Below are positions 8,017-17,826 of a stretch of 64,000 nt of DNA, piece by piece. Made by a program: the position numbers and the translations under genes. The notes below the pieces were generated by a model. It was not told the DNA's origin and did no database searches. It worked only from the letters and a program-made list of their open reading frames with translations. The DNA lies in assembly GCA_016125455.1 (NCBI GenBank), contig WGLS01000024.1, positions 1-64,000 on the forward strand, given 5' to 3'. This DNA comes from Alphaproteobacteria bacterium (GTDB taxonomy: Bacteria; Pseudomonadota; Alphaproteobacteria; Caulobacterales; Parvularculaceae). Numbering within the stretch: the first letter of the stretch is position 1; every line of letters begins with the position of its first letter.

Positions 8017-8454
8017 ATGAAAGCGAAAGCATTCGCCGCCGCCCTCATCAGCATTGTCGCCATCGGGGCATCGCCGGCATCCGCGGAGGGCGACAACGAT
8101 CGCTTGCAAATGCTCTCGAAGGCAGACGCGAACCAGGATGGCGCAATCACCTGGAATGAAGTTGTTGAGATGCGCAAGACCATGTTTTCTCGCCTTGATC
8201 GCAATAAGGACGGCTTTGCCGATCAAGCCGATCGACCCCGCGGCCGCGTTGGACGCAAGTACACGGAAAAGCTTTCAGAGCTCATCCCTCAATTTGACGC
8301 TAATCGCGACGGCCGCATCGCCCGGTCGGAATTCATTGATGCCCCTTCGCCTGCCTTCGAGGCAGGCGACCTCGACAACGACAAAACACTGAGCCCTGAT
8401 GAATTGGCCGCGCTACGCTCGGCCCATAGCGCCAGAGCGGATCGCCCGCAGTAG
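8017..8454 (+). CDS. Secreted EF-hand calcium-binding protein
   Basis: A 145-residue protein with a signal peptide (about 1-24, MKAKAFAAALISIVAIGASPASA) and four EF-hand-like loops: KADANQDGAITWNE, RLDRNKDGFADQAD, QFDANRDGRIARSE and AGDLDNDKTLSPDE. Each has the D-x-[DN]-x-[DN]-G pattern with variable last positions; the fourth lacks the glycine. Such small periplasmic EF-hand proteins are common in alphaproteobacteria beside two-component systems. It is transcribed away from the response regulator and toward the hydroxylase gene, whose RBS overlaps this gene's stop codon. Confidence 0.88.
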   Translation: MKAKAFAAALISIVAIGASPASAEGDNDRLQMLSKADANQDGAITWNEVVEMRKTMFSRLDRNKDGFADQADRPRGRVGRKYTEKLSELIPQFDANRDGRIARSEFIDAPSPAFEAGDLDNDKTLSPDELAALRSAHSARADRPQ

Positions 8455-8464
8455 GAGCTGACGA

Positions 8465-9352
8465 ATGTTTTCTCAAACCGCTGCACCATCCTTTCTCCTG
8501 CTTCTCGCCCTGGTGAGCGTCGCCGAGTTCATTTGGCGGCGCGCTTCCGGGGCGAAATATGACTTGAAGGCCCTCGGCGGCACGCTCGGCGTCGCTATAG
8601 GCCAGAATATCTCAAAGGTCTTGACCGCCAGCTTGATTACCGGCGCTTTTTTACTTGCGCATCAAGCAGCGCCAATCAATTGGCCGATGGATGATTGGCG
8701 CTCATGGGCTCTTGGGTTTGTGGCCGTGGAGTTTGCCTATTACTGGCAACATCGCTTTAGTCATACCATTCGATGGCTTTGGGCGACGCACGCCGTTCAT
8801 CATTCGCCAAACGAATTCATTCTTCCGGCAGCCATTCGCCTCGGCTGGACTGGGGCCATCTCCGGCGGCTGGATGTGCTTCTTGCCGCTGGCGGCGCTTG
8901 GCATGCCGCCCCTCATGATAAGCGCGCTTCTCGCGGCTAATTTACAGTTCCAGTTCTTTCTACATACTGAGGCTGTTGGCAAACTCGGCATCCTGGAATT
9001 GTTTTTCAATACGCCATCGCATCACCGCGTTCATCATGGTTCAAACGCGGAGTATCTGGACAAGAACTTCGGCGGCGTTTTGATCATATTTGATCGACTG
9101 TTCGGGACCTTCGCCGAAGAGCTTTCCGATGCACCGGTGATTTACGGCCTTACAAAACCGCTCGAAACCAGCAACCCGTTCGCAATCGCGTTTCATGAGT
9201 GGCGTCGCATGTTTGAAGACGCCGTGAACTCAAGGTCAGTTGACGAACTTCTTCGCGCGCTGTTTGGCCGGCCGGGCGTCGTCACCTCAACTGCGCTCAT
9301 CGGACGTCGTCAGGAACCTATGAGTGTGTCGCCCAAACAGGCGCTGGAATGA
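8465..9352 (+). CDS. Sterol desaturase/fatty-acid hydroxylase family protein
   Basis: A 295-residue polytopic membrane protein of the fatty-acid hydroxylase superfamily. The di-iron histidine clusters are visible: HRFSH (about 98-102), HAVHH (about 111-115) and HHRVHH (about 190-195). The start is supported by TAGGAG 9 bases upstream, overlapping the EF-hand stop, so the two genes are likely cotranscribed. It should hydroxylate or desaturate a lipid acyl chain or an alkyl glycerol; the exact substrate cannot be told. Confidence 0.9.
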   Translation: MFSQTAAPSFLLLLALVSVAEFIWRRASGAKYDLKALGGTLGVAIGQNISKVLTASLITGAFLLAHQAAPINWPMDDWRSWALGFVAVEFAYYWQHRFSHTIRWLWATHAVHHSPNEFILPAAIRLGWTGAISGGWMCFLPLAALGMPPLMISALLAANLQFQFFLHTEAVGKLGILELFFNTPSHHRVHHGSNAEYLDKNFGGVLIIFDRLFGTFAEELSDAPVIYGLTKPLETSNPFAIAFHEWRRMFEDAVNSRSVDELLRALFGRPGVVTSTALIGRRQEPMSVSPKQALE

Positions 9353-9372
9353 TCAAAACCAAATGGTCGTCT

Positions 9373-10179
9373 GGAACTGAAAGCTTAACTCGGCCGGGCC
9401 GCAATTCCCCCGACGCTACCTAATCTCATGCGGCCTTTGTCGCCTCATTCCATTCCGCATACGCTTTGGCGCGGAGAACCTTGAGGGCGGGGCGGGAGAC
9501 GAGATGTGTATCGGTGTTGAAGCAGTTGTAGACGGCGGCGTGGGCGGCGAGGAAGCGCTGGGCGGATCCTTGGGACTTGAACTTCTGCTGTTTTCGTTCT
9601 CTTCGGTGGATTGCGAGATGTGAGTTTTCGGCCCGGTTGTTTTCTTGAAGACCGCCAGGTTTGTGGCGTTCCGATAAGCCGATCTCCCGCATCGCTTTGG
9701 GATAGGTTCTGAGCTTATCGGTGACGATGCGTTCTGGTCTAACGCCAGTGTTCTTCAATAGGCGATAAAGCAGCGTCTTGGCAGCCTTGGCGTTGCGCCG
9801 CTTCTGGACGAGCATGTCCAGAACCTCGCCCTCGTCGTCCACGGCGCGCCACAACCAAATGCGTTGGCCGTTTATCCTCACGACCATTTCATCAAGGTGC
9901 CATCGGCCGGTCGGCGGCATTCTTCTGCGCTTCAGATTGGCCGCGATCTTTGGCCAGAACTTGATGACCCGGCACCGGATCGCTTCGCGCATGGCTTCAA
10001 TCCCGCGTTCTGCAATAGACTCCTCAACGTCCCGAATGCTCAAGGTGAAACGGAAGTAGAGCCAGACCGCGTATCTGATGACATCCGGCGGAAACCGATG
10101 CCGCTCGAAGGGAATTCCGTCCGTCATCCCGCGCCTCCCGTTATCACCGGAGACGAGTTAGCATTAGCCTGTCAGCACC
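9373..10179 (-). mobile_element. IS6-family insertion sequence, complete
   Basis: An 807-bp element. The left end reads GGAACTGAAAGCTTAA (9373-9388) and the right end, read inward on the minus strand, GGTGCTGACAGGCTAA (10164-10179): 11 of 16 positions match and both show the GGnnCTG opening of IS6-family terminal repeats. It contains one intact transposase gene. The 8 bases flanking each side (ggtcgtct and gccagctt) do not match, so no target-site duplication remains, as expected if the element took part in IS6-type replicative rearrangement. Confidence 0.75.
9426..10127 (-). CDS. IS6-family transposase
   Basis: A 233-residue DDE transposase of typical IS6/IS26 length. It has an N-terminal helix-turn-helix region, then the catalytic residues in WHLDEMVVRI (Asp79), RIVTDKLRTY (second Asp) and RAENSHLAIHRRERKQQKFK (Glu), with the K/R-rich signature after the last acidic residue. 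It appears intact, so the element may be mobile. A 3' remnant of the same gene type lies at 4150-4359. Confidence 0.93.
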   Translation of the reverse strand: MTDGIPFERHRFPPDVIRYAVWLYFRFTLSIRDVEESIAERGIEAMREAIRCRVIKFWPKIAANLKRRRMPPTGRWHLDEMVVRINGQRIWLWRAVDDEGEVLDMLVQKRRNAKAAKTLLYRLLKNTGVRPERIVTDKLRTYPKAMREIGLSERHKPGGLQENNRAENSHLAIHRRERKQQKFKSQGSAQRFLAAHAAVYNCFNTDTHLVSRPALKVLRAKAYAEWNEATKAA

Positions 10180-10379
10180 GCCAGCTTTCCATCTTCCGCC
10201 TCAGCTGTTGCCCGCGCCTGGATAGCCTTGTCGTTGCACGCCTCTGGCCAACAAAATACAGCGACGGCGGACGGGGTTATCAGTCGGTGATGGGTTCAAC
10301 ATGGGCAAATCAGCAGTCGCCAAAGCTGCCTGACCAGGCGATCTATGCTAAATGACGGACGGTCAATTGGGGGAAGTCA

Positions 10380-12467
10380 TTGACGGACGTATTCATCTCC
10401 TACGCCCGGGCGGATCAGGAGAAGGTCGAAAAACTCGCCGACGCGCTCGTGGCGCGAGGGGTTTCCGTTTGGTGGGACAAACAGATAAAGTCCGGTTCGG
10501 AGTATTCCGCGGACATCGAAACGGCGCTGAATGCCGCCGGCGCAGTCATTGTTTGCTGGTCTAAGGCCTCCGCCGGTTCGCGCTGGGTGAAGGACGAAGC
10601 CGGCGCCGGCGCCGAAGCGGGCAAGCTGTTGGCGGTAAGCTTCGACGGCGAGCGGCCGCCGCTGGGGTTTCGACAGTTCCACTCCGTCAACCTTTCAGAT
10701 TGGCGGGGCGATCCCCTTGACCCGGCGTTCATTGAATTCATGACGGCTGTGGAAGGCCATCTCGCCGAAGGTGGAGGGAGGCCGCCGGGACCTGTTGTTT
10801 CTCCGTCGGCAGCGAAGCGGTCGCTGACGTCAATGACCAAGGTGATCTTCGCCGGCGCCGTGATTGTGGCCGTCGCCGTCATAGCGTTTCTGGGCGCGAG
10901 ATCCGGACCCTCGCCGGCGCGCGTGACCGCTGGCGCGACAAGCTCCGGCGACGGCGGTGGTCTACAGATTGATGAAAGCCCCGTTCTCGAAAAGTCGATC
11001 GCGGTTCTGCCTTTCGTCGACATGAGCGTAGCGGGCGACCAGGCGTACTTCTCGGACGGGGTGACGGAGGAAATCTTGAACGCTCTCTCCTCGTTCGATG
11101 ACCTACGGGTAGCGGGGCGCACATCCTCATTTTCATTCAAGGGCCAGAACGCCGACCTGCGTTCGATCGGCGAAAAGCTCAGGGTTCGGCACATCCTCGA
11201 GGGCTCGGTGCGCAAGCAGGGCGACAGCGTTAGGGTAACGGCTCAGCTTGTGCAGGCGTCTGACGGATTTCGTCTCTGGTCGGAGTCATTCGATGGATCG
11301 CTGGACGACATTTTTGAGTTTCAGGAGAGAATCGCTCGCAGCGTTGCGGACAAGTTGGCTGTATTGCTTGACGCCGAAAGCGGTGAACGGCTGGCGCGAC
11401 GCCTGACTGAGAGTCGGGACGCGTATGACCTGTTCCTTCGCGCCCGGGCAATGGTGGCGCCTCGGTTTGGGCCGGATACGCTTTCTAACGCAATTGGCCT
11501 GCTCGAGCTCGCAGTCGAGCTTGACCCAACATTCGCTGAGGCGTGGGCGGAACTAGCGCGTGCGAATTATTTCCTGCCGCAATACATGCCGGTTCCGAAT
11601 GCGGATTCGTATCTTGAGCGTTCCGATGACGCAACCTCGCGAGCCCTTGCCCTTGATCCCGGACTTGCGCGCGCCTACCTCGCGAAGGCGGGCGTGCACA
11701 GTTACCGCGGCGAGTTCGTGGAAACCTATGACGCGCTGACGAAAGCGATCGAACTTGACCCGAACGACGCCGACATTGTAGGCGCCGTTGGATACTACTG
11801 GTCATATCTCGGCTTGTCGGAACGGGCGCTGCCGTTTCTGGAGAAGGCGGCTGAACTCGATCCGATCAACATTTCGAACCAATTCACGCTGGGTGTCGCC
11901 AACATGAACGCCGGGCGCCTGGAAGAGGCGGAGCGGCTATTACGCGCCTGCGTTGAGGCGGGTTACGTGCCCGCCGGCATAATTCGCCCCCAGATTACAG
12001 CGCTGAGAGGCGATGCAGTCGCTGCTGAGCAGCAATTCGCCGCCGGGTTCGACATGATAAATCCGGGGCTCCGGAAGAAATTCGGCGACGAAAACGCCGA
12101 GGTCGCGCGCGTCGTCGCTGCGGCCCTTTACGGCGATGATCCGGCGGCGCAATCGATCGTCCGTAAGCATCTGAACGAACTGGCGCTTGACCCATCGATT
12201 GCCTCGAACCCTGCAATCCTCGGCGTTATGCTTCAGGCCGGCGAGTATGAGCTCTTCATGCGGACTTTCGAATCGGGCCGCTTTGGTGGATCTACTTTCG
12301 TCCTGAACATCATCTGGGATGCAAGAGACAGGACCGTCGGCTTGAGAGGGCATCCAGGTTTCGCTGATTTTGTCGAACGCGCCGGCCTTGCGGAGGCCTG
12401 GCGGACGCACGGCGCGCCGGAAGGCTGCAGAGAGCCGTCGGTCGGCGCCGGGTTCGAGTGCATCTGA
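10380..12467 (+). CDS. TIR domain - TM - TolB-like domain - TPR protein
   Basis: The start is a TTG at 10380 with GGGGGAAG 4 bases upstream; no in-frame ATG fits. The 695-residue product begins with a TIR domain (1-125; VFISYARAD, WWDKQI, and SRWVKDE with Glu73 at the position of the TIR catalytic glutamate), then a transmembrane helix (about 153-172), a TolB/FlgO-like domain (IAVLPFVDMS...FSDGVTEEIL..., about 208-325) and several TPRs (about 340-560). This architecture places the TIR domain in the cytoplasm and the rest in the periplasm. Related proteins occur with adenylate-cyclase or winged-helix effector domains; role unknown, with signalling or defence possible. It begins 200 bases from the right end of the IS6 element. 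Confidence 0.8.
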   Translation: MTDVFISYARADQEKVEKLADALVARGVSVWWDKQIKSGSEYSADIETALNAAGAVIVCWSKASAGSRWVKDEAGAGAEAGKLLAVSFDGERPPLGFRQFHSVNLSDWRGDPLDPAFIEFMTAVEGHLAEGGGRPPGPVVSPSAAKRSLTSMTKVIFAGAVIVAVAVIAFLGARSGPSPARVTAGATSSGDGGGLQIDESPVLEKSIAVLPFVDMSVAGDQAYFSDGVTEEILNALSSFDDLRVAGRTSSFSFKGQNADLRSIGEKLRVRHILEGSVRKQGDSVRVTAQLVQASDGFRLWSESFDGSLDDIFEFQERIARSVADKLAVLLDAESGERLARRLTESRDAYDLFLRARAMVAPRFGPDTLSNAIGLLELAVELDPTFAEAWAELARANYFLPQYMPVPNADSYLERSDDATSRALALDPGLARAYLAKAGVHSYRGEFVETYDALTKAIELDPNDADIVGAVGYYWSYLGLSERALPFLEKAAELDPINISNQFTLGVANMNAGRLEEAERLLRACVEAGYVPAGIIRPQITALRGDAVAAEQQFAAGFDMINPGLRKKFGDENAEVARVVAAALYGDDPAAQSIVRKHLNELALDPSIASNPAILGVMLQAGEYELFMRTFESGRFGGSTFVLNIIWDARDRTVGLRGHPGFADFVERAGLAEAWRTHGAPEGCREPSVGAGFECI

Positions 12468-12547
12468 TCGCTCAACGCCGGCGGAGCATTCTTGGGCGAT
12501 GGCGAACGCCCGTGGGCCGATGACGGCAAGTCTCGATTGGCGTTCGA

Positions 12548-13459
12548 CTACTGGACGAGATCCCAATACGGGCGATCGCCAAAACGTTTGTAGAAGAACT
12601 CAATGAACAAGCGCATTCGCGTCGCAAACTGCCGTTTCGGCGCATATAGAAGGCAAATCGACAGCGCCGTCGGCGGCCACTCGTTCAGAACCGTCACTAG
12701 CCGCCCAGATTGAAGCTCGGCTCCGACGATAAATGTCGGCAAAAGCGCGAGCCCCACCCCCTTTGTTGCTGCAGTTCGAAGAATCTCGCCATTGTTAGAG
12801 AACATCACCGGATTGATGCGCGCTGTCTTTAGGCCATTCTTTGCAACCAGCGTCCATCCAGCTTTCGTTTCGGCGGCGCCGTAGTGCAGGCATGGCAAGG
12901 TCTGGAGATCGTCGATGCAGCGTGGTTCGCCGTGTTGTTCAATGAACGAAGGCGATGCGCAAATTACGCGTTTGGCCTCCATGATGCGATGATCGATCAG
13001 AGAGGTGAATTCCTGTGCATCGCTGATCCGCACCGTGAGGTCAAATCCCTCTGCAACTGGATCGACAAAGCGGTCAGACAGCACAAGTTCGATCCGAACG
13101 CCGGGATAAAGGAGTACGAAATCTGCAACGGCGTCCGCAAGATGCATTGACCCAAAGGACATGGGCGCGTTGATGCGCAATTCGCCGGACGGTGCGCCTT
13201 CGAGGTCTTTCAGCGCGGCTTCGGCATCCGTTAGATCTTCAAGAATTGCCTTTGCGCGTTCATAAAGCATTCGGCCTGCCGAAGTCGGCGAAATCTTTCG
13301 GGTTGTCCGGATCAGGAGTTCAGCGCCAAGGTCTGCTTCAAGCGCGACAACCAGCTTGTTGACCTGTGACCGAGACAGGCCAAGTGCGCGTGCCGCCGCC
13401 GCGAAGCCATTTTCCTCGACGACGCTTGTAAAGGCGCGCAGGCTTGCGAATTTGTCCAT
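12548..13459 (-). CDS. LysR-family transcriptional regulator
   Basis: A 303-residue LTTR with the N-terminal helix-turn-helix (MDKFASLRAFTSVVEENGFA...LGLSRSQVNKLVVALE) and a C-terminal effector-binding domain. It is divergent from the pirin gene with 164 bases between, a common LysR/pirin arrangement in which the regulator controls the neighbour. It is convergent with the TIR gene. The inducer is unknown. Confidence 0.92.
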   Translation of the reverse strand: MDKFASLRAFTSVVEENGFAAAARALGLSRSQVNKLVVALEADLGAELLIRTTRKISPTSAGRMLYERAKAILEDLTDAEAALKDLEGAPSGELRINAPMSFGSMHLADAVADFVLLYPGVRIELVLSDRFVDPVAEGFDLTVRISDAQEFTSLIDHRIMEAKRVICASPSFIEQHGEPRCIDDLQTLPCLHYGAAETKAGWTLVAKNGLKTARINPVMFSNNGEILRTAATKGVGLALLPTFIVGAELQSGRLVTVLNEWPPTALSICLLYAPKRQFATRMRLFIEFFYKRFGDRPYWDLVQ

Positions 13460-13623
13460 GGCGTAATCACGATGCCCTTCGTGCTATCGAACGCGCAGAA
13501 ATTGCCGCGCGCCAGTCGGCGCATTGTCGCCGGTCACGAGACACAGCGTTCGCGATCAACATCCTACCCGCCTGCGAATGAAGCTTTATCTCCATGTGGC
13601 AATCAACGCCAAAGGAGGCTGCA

Positions 13624-14325
13624 ATGCTGTCATTGCGCAAAGCCGACGAGCGAGGGGCGGCCAATTTCGGTTGGCTGGATTCCCGCCACACATTCTCGTT
13701 CGGCCATTATTTCGATCCAAGGCATATGGGGTTTGGTCCGCTGCGCGTGATCAACGAGGACAAGGTCAAGCCGGCAGCTGGGTTTCCGACCCATGGCCAC
13801 CAGGACATGGAAATCATCTCCTATGTTCTCGATGGCGCGCTTGAGCACAAGGATTCCATTGGGACCGGCTCCGTCATCCGTCCCGGCGACGTGCAGCGCA
13901 TGACGGCTGGAAGCGGGATTCGCCATTCCGAATTCAACCAGTCGCGGGCTGATCCGGTGCATTTCCTCCAAATCTGGATCCTTCCGGAAAAGGAGCGACT
14001 TCAGCCCGGATATGAGCAGAAATCATTCGCCGCAGCCGCGAAGCGTGGAAAGCTCTGCCTTGTAGGGTCGCGGGACGGCCGTGATGGTTCGGTGACCATT
14101 CATCAGGACGTCGATCTCTACGCGGGCCTTTTCGACGGCGAGGAAATGGCCGCGTTGCCTATCGCGCCGCGTCGGCTTGTCTGGGTGCAGATCGCTCGAG
14201 GCGCAGTTGAGGTGAATGGAACGCGGATGGTCGCCGGCGATGGCGCTGCAATCCAGGCCGAGCGGGAAATCACGTTCGCGTCGGGCGACGATGCTGAAGT
14301 CCTCGTCTTTGACATGGTCGCGTAA
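13624..14325 (+). CDS. Pirin family protein (YhaK-like quercetinase fold)
   Basis: The start at ATG 13624 is fixed by AAAGGAGG ending 5 bases before it; a frame extension to 13594 is not needed. The 233-residue protein is a bicupin with the pirin metal-site pattern: FPTHGHQDMEI in the first cupin and GIRHSEFN further on, supplying three His and a Glu. Members are Fe-binding cytoplasmic proteins, some with quercetin 2,3-dioxygenase activity or redox-sensing roles. It is divergent from a LysR regulator. Confidence 0.9.
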   Translation: MLSLRKADERGAANFGWLDSRHTFSFGHYFDPRHMGFGPLRVINEDKVKPAAGFPTHGHQDMEIISYVLDGALEHKDSIGTGSVIRPGDVQRMTAGSGIRHSEFNQSRADPVHFLQIWILPEKERLQPGYEQKSFAAAAKRGKLCLVGSRDGRDGSVTIHQDVDLYAGLFDGEEMAALPIAPRRLVWVQIARGAVEVNGTRMVAGDGAAIQAEREITFASGDDAEVLVFDMVA

Positions 14326-14409
14326 CCGGAAGCCACCGCAAAGTCGACTTTCGATCCGGCCGTCGCTGCATCGCCGCGGCGGCCGGGTTCGCACGGCAGC
14401 CAACGGTCC

Positions 14410-15468
14410 TTAACAGACAAACCTGACCATTGGCGCTGCGCGCTCGAAGCGCTTTCGCCAGGCATCGAGTTCGCACGCGAGGACAAGGGATACAACGCAC
14501 CCACCGAAGCCGCCCCCGGTCATTCTTGAACCGAACGCGCCGCTTGACCTCGCGACCGAGACGATTTTGTCGATGGTGGACGTCGTTATCGAAAAATCGT
14601 CGCGCATGGAGGCGTGACTGTCGTCCATCAGGCGTCCGAACAACGGTGCATCTTCGCTCAAAATTGCCGATCGCGCCGCTGGGACGCGAAGGTTCTCCGA
14701 AATCACGTGGCGAGCGCGGCGTCTTTCGAGGTCGCTCAGGGACGCCGCCTCCAGGGAAACAAGATCGTAGCTACAGAGCGGCTTTCCGCCCAGTTTGAGC
14801 GCGGCGCTCTCGCATTCCGCCTGGCGATCGGCATAGCGGCCTTCATTTAGTCGTCTGTAGACCCCTGAATGGTGGACTACAAACCGCCAAGCGGGCGGTA
14901 TCGATACGGCGTCAAAGTCCAGAGTTTGCGTGTCGAGCATCATGCACTCGCCAGCGTTGAGCACGGCCACGGCCATCTGGTCCATAATGCCGCACGGCAC
15001 GCCGATGAAGTCGTTTTCAACCGATTGCGCAGCACGCGCGATCTTGCGGGCGTCGTCATGCAATTTGTCGCCAACAAGCTTCCCGGCGGCCTTGATCACG
15101 CCAACCGTGATTGCGGCGGAAGAGGAAAGTCCGGATCCATGCGGTATCTGGCTGTCGATCGCAACGCGCCAACCAAATGTTTCGGCGTAGGTCCGCAGCG
15201 CGCCGAGGACATAGTCGGACCAGTCGCCATTTGCTCTCTCGTCCAGGCGTCGTTCGCTGGCCGTTTCAAATTGCGCCGAGGCGATCGAGGCGCGACCCGG
15301 TGGGCCGATCGATATCGCGATGTCCACGTGGGGATTGATCGCCATCGGCAGGACCATCCCTCCATTATAGTCAGTGTGTTCGCCAACCAGATTGACGCGG
15401 CCCGGCGTCGTCTGCACCGCTTGGGGCGCTTCGCCAAAACTTAATAAGAATAAATCGTGGGCGGTCAT
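14410..15468 (-). CDS. galK: Galactokinase
   Basis: A 352-residue GHMP kinase phosphorylating galactose to galactose 1-phosphate (Leloir pathway, cytosol). Visible motifs: the galactokinase signature GRVNLVGEHTDYNGGMVLPM (about 23-42), the ATP-binding loop PHGSGLSSSAA (about 109-119), and a C-terminal GSRMTGGGFGGCVVSL. Its ATG overlaps the galT stop by 4 bases, so the two are translationally coupled. No galE or transporter is visible nearby. Confidence 0.95.
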   Translation of the reverse strand: MTAHDLFLLSFGEAPQAVQTTPGRVNLVGEHTDYNGGMVLPMAINPHVDIAISIGPPGRASIASAQFETASERRLDERANGDWSDYVLGALRTYAETFGWRVAIDSQIPHGSGLSSSAAITVGVIKAAGKLVGDKLHDDARKIARAAQSVENDFIGVPCGIMDQMAVAVLNAGECMMLDTQTLDFDAVSIPPAWRFVVHHSGVYRRLNEGRYADRQAECESAALKLGGKPLCSYDLVSLEAASLSDLERRRARHVISENLRVPAARSAILSEDAPLFGRLMDDSHASMRDDFSITTSTIDKIVSVARSSGAFGSRMTGGGFGGCVVSLVLACELDAWRKRFERAAPMVRFVC

Positions 15469-16550
15469 TCGTCTGAAACGGACCTCAGCGCTGCGGCCGC
15501 CGTTTCAGGGACGACGTCAACAGTGAAGATCCCCGTCGCCTGTTCGACCGAGGCAAGAAACTTTAGGCGATCAGGCGATCGCAGGATTGGATAGAATTGC
15601 GCGGTAAACTGGTACGCCGCGCCGGCGGTCCTCGGCGCCGCTTGGAGCGTAAGCATGTAGGGCGTCGGCCGGTTGAAGAATGCGTCATACCTGCGGGTCG
15701 CCGCGCCGAGCAGATGTGAAAACGATTCGATTTCTTCGTCGTCGAACTCCCACGGCCCGCGTCGCCGACGGCGGGACGCGATCCATGTTTCATAGGGGAA
15801 GCGCGCAAACGGCGGCGCGAACTGCACAACGCCGCCAGCTTCGGCGACCCAATAGTCCGTCCGCCATCTTTCCAGGTCAGCGGCAAGGTCGAAGCCGTCC
15901 CGGAATGCAGCCAAGGCTTTCGCCTGTGGTTCGGGGGTTCGGTCGAAGGCGTAGATCTGTCCGTGCGGATGGTGCAGGGTCACGCCGACCTCATCGCCTC
16001 TGTTTTCGAACGGCAGGACATACTCAAGCCCGCTTTCGAAATGCGCCTTGTAGCGGTCGATCCAAGCTTCGACCAAAAGCGCCCGGCGCGCATCGGAAAG
16101 CGTTCCAAGGCTGCCTTCCGCATCGGGACAATAGACGACGACTTCGCAAGCGCCTTCTGCCGGCTCGGTCCTTACGTGGGGGTGAGATACTGTCTTCGTC
16201 GAGGCCGAAAACGCCGGGAAACGGTTCTCGAATACGGCGACATCGAAGTCCTCGAACGGAACCTCCGTCGCTGGTCCCCCTGCGATCATTGGCGCAAGAG
16301 GATCTGCGGCGGCTCCCGGTTTGTAGGTCCGGTTCTGCCGTGCGGCGGCGTACACGTTCCATTCCTGTCGCAACGGGTGCCAGCGCAATTCGGAAGATTG
16401 CGCTTCCCGATTGAGGGCCGCCCCTGACGGCGAACGCAATTTGTTTGAGTGGGAATAGAGATAAACCTCGCGACCGTCGGCATTTTGGTGCGTCTGGCGA
16501 AAAGTGCTGCGACCGTTCTTGCGTCTTGCGATTTCGCGGATATCGCTCAC
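15465..16550 (-). CDS. galT: Galactose-1-phosphate uridylyltransferase
   Basis: Transfers UMP from UDP-glucose to galactose 1-phosphate. The active-site VTLHHPHGQIYAF contains the HPH triad with the nucleophilic His. I choose GTG 16550 (VSDIREIARR...), 361 residues, because AAGGGG stands 6 bases upstream and it falls after the hemA stop; a longer reading to ATG 16688 would overlap hemA and adds non-conserved sequence. It lies 61 bases after hemA and overlaps galK by 4 bases. Confidence 0.92.
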   Translation of the reverse strand: MSDIREIARRKNGRSTFRQTHQNADGREVYLYSHSNKLRSPSGAALNREAQSSELRWHPLRQEWNVYAAARQNRTYKPGAAADPLAPMIAGGPATEVPFEDFDVAVFENRFPAFSASTKTVSHPHVRTEPAEGACEVVVYCPDAEGSLGTLSDARRALLVEAWIDRYKAHFESGLEYVLPFENRGDEVGVTLHHPHGQIYAFDRTPEPQAKALAAFRDGFDLAADLERWRTDYWVAEAGGVVQFAPPFARFPYETWIASRRRRRGPWEFDDEEIESFSHLLGAATRRYDAFFNRPTPYMLTLQAAPRTAGAAYQFTAQFYPILRSPDRLKFLASVEQATGIFTVDVVPETAAAALRSVSDE

Positions 16551-16611
16551 GCGCGGCCCCTTGGGTTTGGCTCTGAGCAATACCTCTTGACGTTGGCGCG
16601 AGGAAGGTGCG

Positions 16612-17826
16612 TCAGGCGACGGCCCGCGCAAGCGCGCACTGACGCCAGATTTCGGAAAGCGCCTGAACGAGGCGGTCAATGTCCGCATCCGAATGCACCG
16701 GCGACGGCGTCAGTCGAAGCCGCTCGCTTCCTTTTGGCACTGTCGGGTAGTTTATTGGCTGAACATAGATGCCGTGGTTCTCCATCAGCCAGTCGGAGAT
16801 CCATTTGCATTTGACCGGGTCTTTCACCATGACCGGCACAATGTGGCTCGGATTGTCGAGCGTCGGGATGCCGACTGCGTCGAGGCGCGCGCGCACCTTT
16901 GCTACCGTAGCCTGATGGGCGGCGCGCTCTATGCCGCTGTCTTTCAGGTGTCGGACGCTTGCAAGGGCGCCCGCGGCGAGGGCGGGCGGCAATGCGGTTG
17001 TGAAGATGAAGCCCGACGCAAACGACCGGACAAAATCGACCAGCGCCCGCGATCCGGCGATGTAGCCGCCCATCACGCCGAATGCCTTCCCAAGCGTGCC
17101 CTCAATCACGTCGAGGCGCTGCATCAGGCCGCGCGCTTCCGCGACGCCGCCGCCGCGCGGACCATAGAGTCCGACTGCATGCACTTCGTCGATATACGTC
17201 AGCGCGCCATAGCGTTCCGCGATGTCGCAGATCGCTTCTATCGGGGCGATGTCGCCATCCATTGAATAGACGCTTTCGAATGCGACGATCTTTGGCGCGC
17301 CAGCCGGGGCGTCGGCGAGGAGCTCCTCAAGGTGCTCGATGTCATTGTGGCGGAAAACATGCCGCGCCGCCTTCGAGTGCCTTATGCCCTCGATCATCGA
17401 TGCATGGTTCATTGCGTCGGAATAGACAATGCAGCCGGGCATCCGGGCGGCGAGCGTTGAGAGGCTCGCCCAATTTGACACATACCCTGACGTGAACAGA
17501 AGCGCAGCTTCCTTGTCGTGAAGATCCGCCAGTTCCTGCTCGAGCAGGACGTGATAATGGTTGGTGCCGGATATATTGCGTGTGCCGCCGGCGCCCGCGC
17601 CGCTTTCCCTAAGCGCGGTTTGCATGGCGGCAATCACCTTTGGGTGCTGTCCCATGCCAAGGTAGTCGTTGGAACACCAAACGGTGACCGACTCCGGACC
17701 GACATCGCCATGGTTGCGCGCCCGTGGATATGCGCCCGCTTGGCGTACGATATCAGCGAAAACCCGGTAGTTGCCCGCTTGCCGAAGTTCATTCAGCCGG
17801 GTTTCGAAAAAGCGGTCGTAGTCCAT
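16612..17826 (-). CDS. hemA: 5-aminolevulinate synthase
   Basis: A 404-residue PLP enzyme condensing glycine and succinyl-CoA to 5-aminolevulinate, the first step of heme synthesis in alphaproteobacteria (C4 pathway). Family features: [20 protein letters not shown] start, [53 protein letters not shown] (PLP-interacting Asp/His) and EGTLGKAFG (the PLP-lysine). Length is normal. An FNR/FixK-like box lies about 130 bases upstream, which would fit oxygen-dependent control of heme synthesis known in other alphaproteobacteria. Confidence 0.97.
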   Translation of the reverse strand: MDYDRFFETRLNELRQAGNYRVFADIVRQAGAYPRARNHGDVGPESVTVWCSNDYLGMGQHPKVIAAMQTALRESGAGAGGTRNISGTNHYHVLLEQELADLHDKEAALLFTSGYVSNWASLSTLAARMPGCIVYSDAMNHASMIEGIRHSKAARHVFRHNDIEHLEELLADAPAGAPKIVAFESVYSMDGDIAPIEAICDIAERYGALTYIDEVHAVGLYGPRGGGVAEARGLMQRLDVIEGTLGKAFGVMGGYIAGSRALVDFVRSFASGFIFTTALPPALAAGALASVRHLKDSGIERAAHQATVAKVRARLDAVGIPTLDNPSHIVPVMVKDPVKCKWISDWLMENHGIYVQPINYPTVPKGSERLRLTPSPVHSDADIDRLVQALSEIWRQCALARAVA

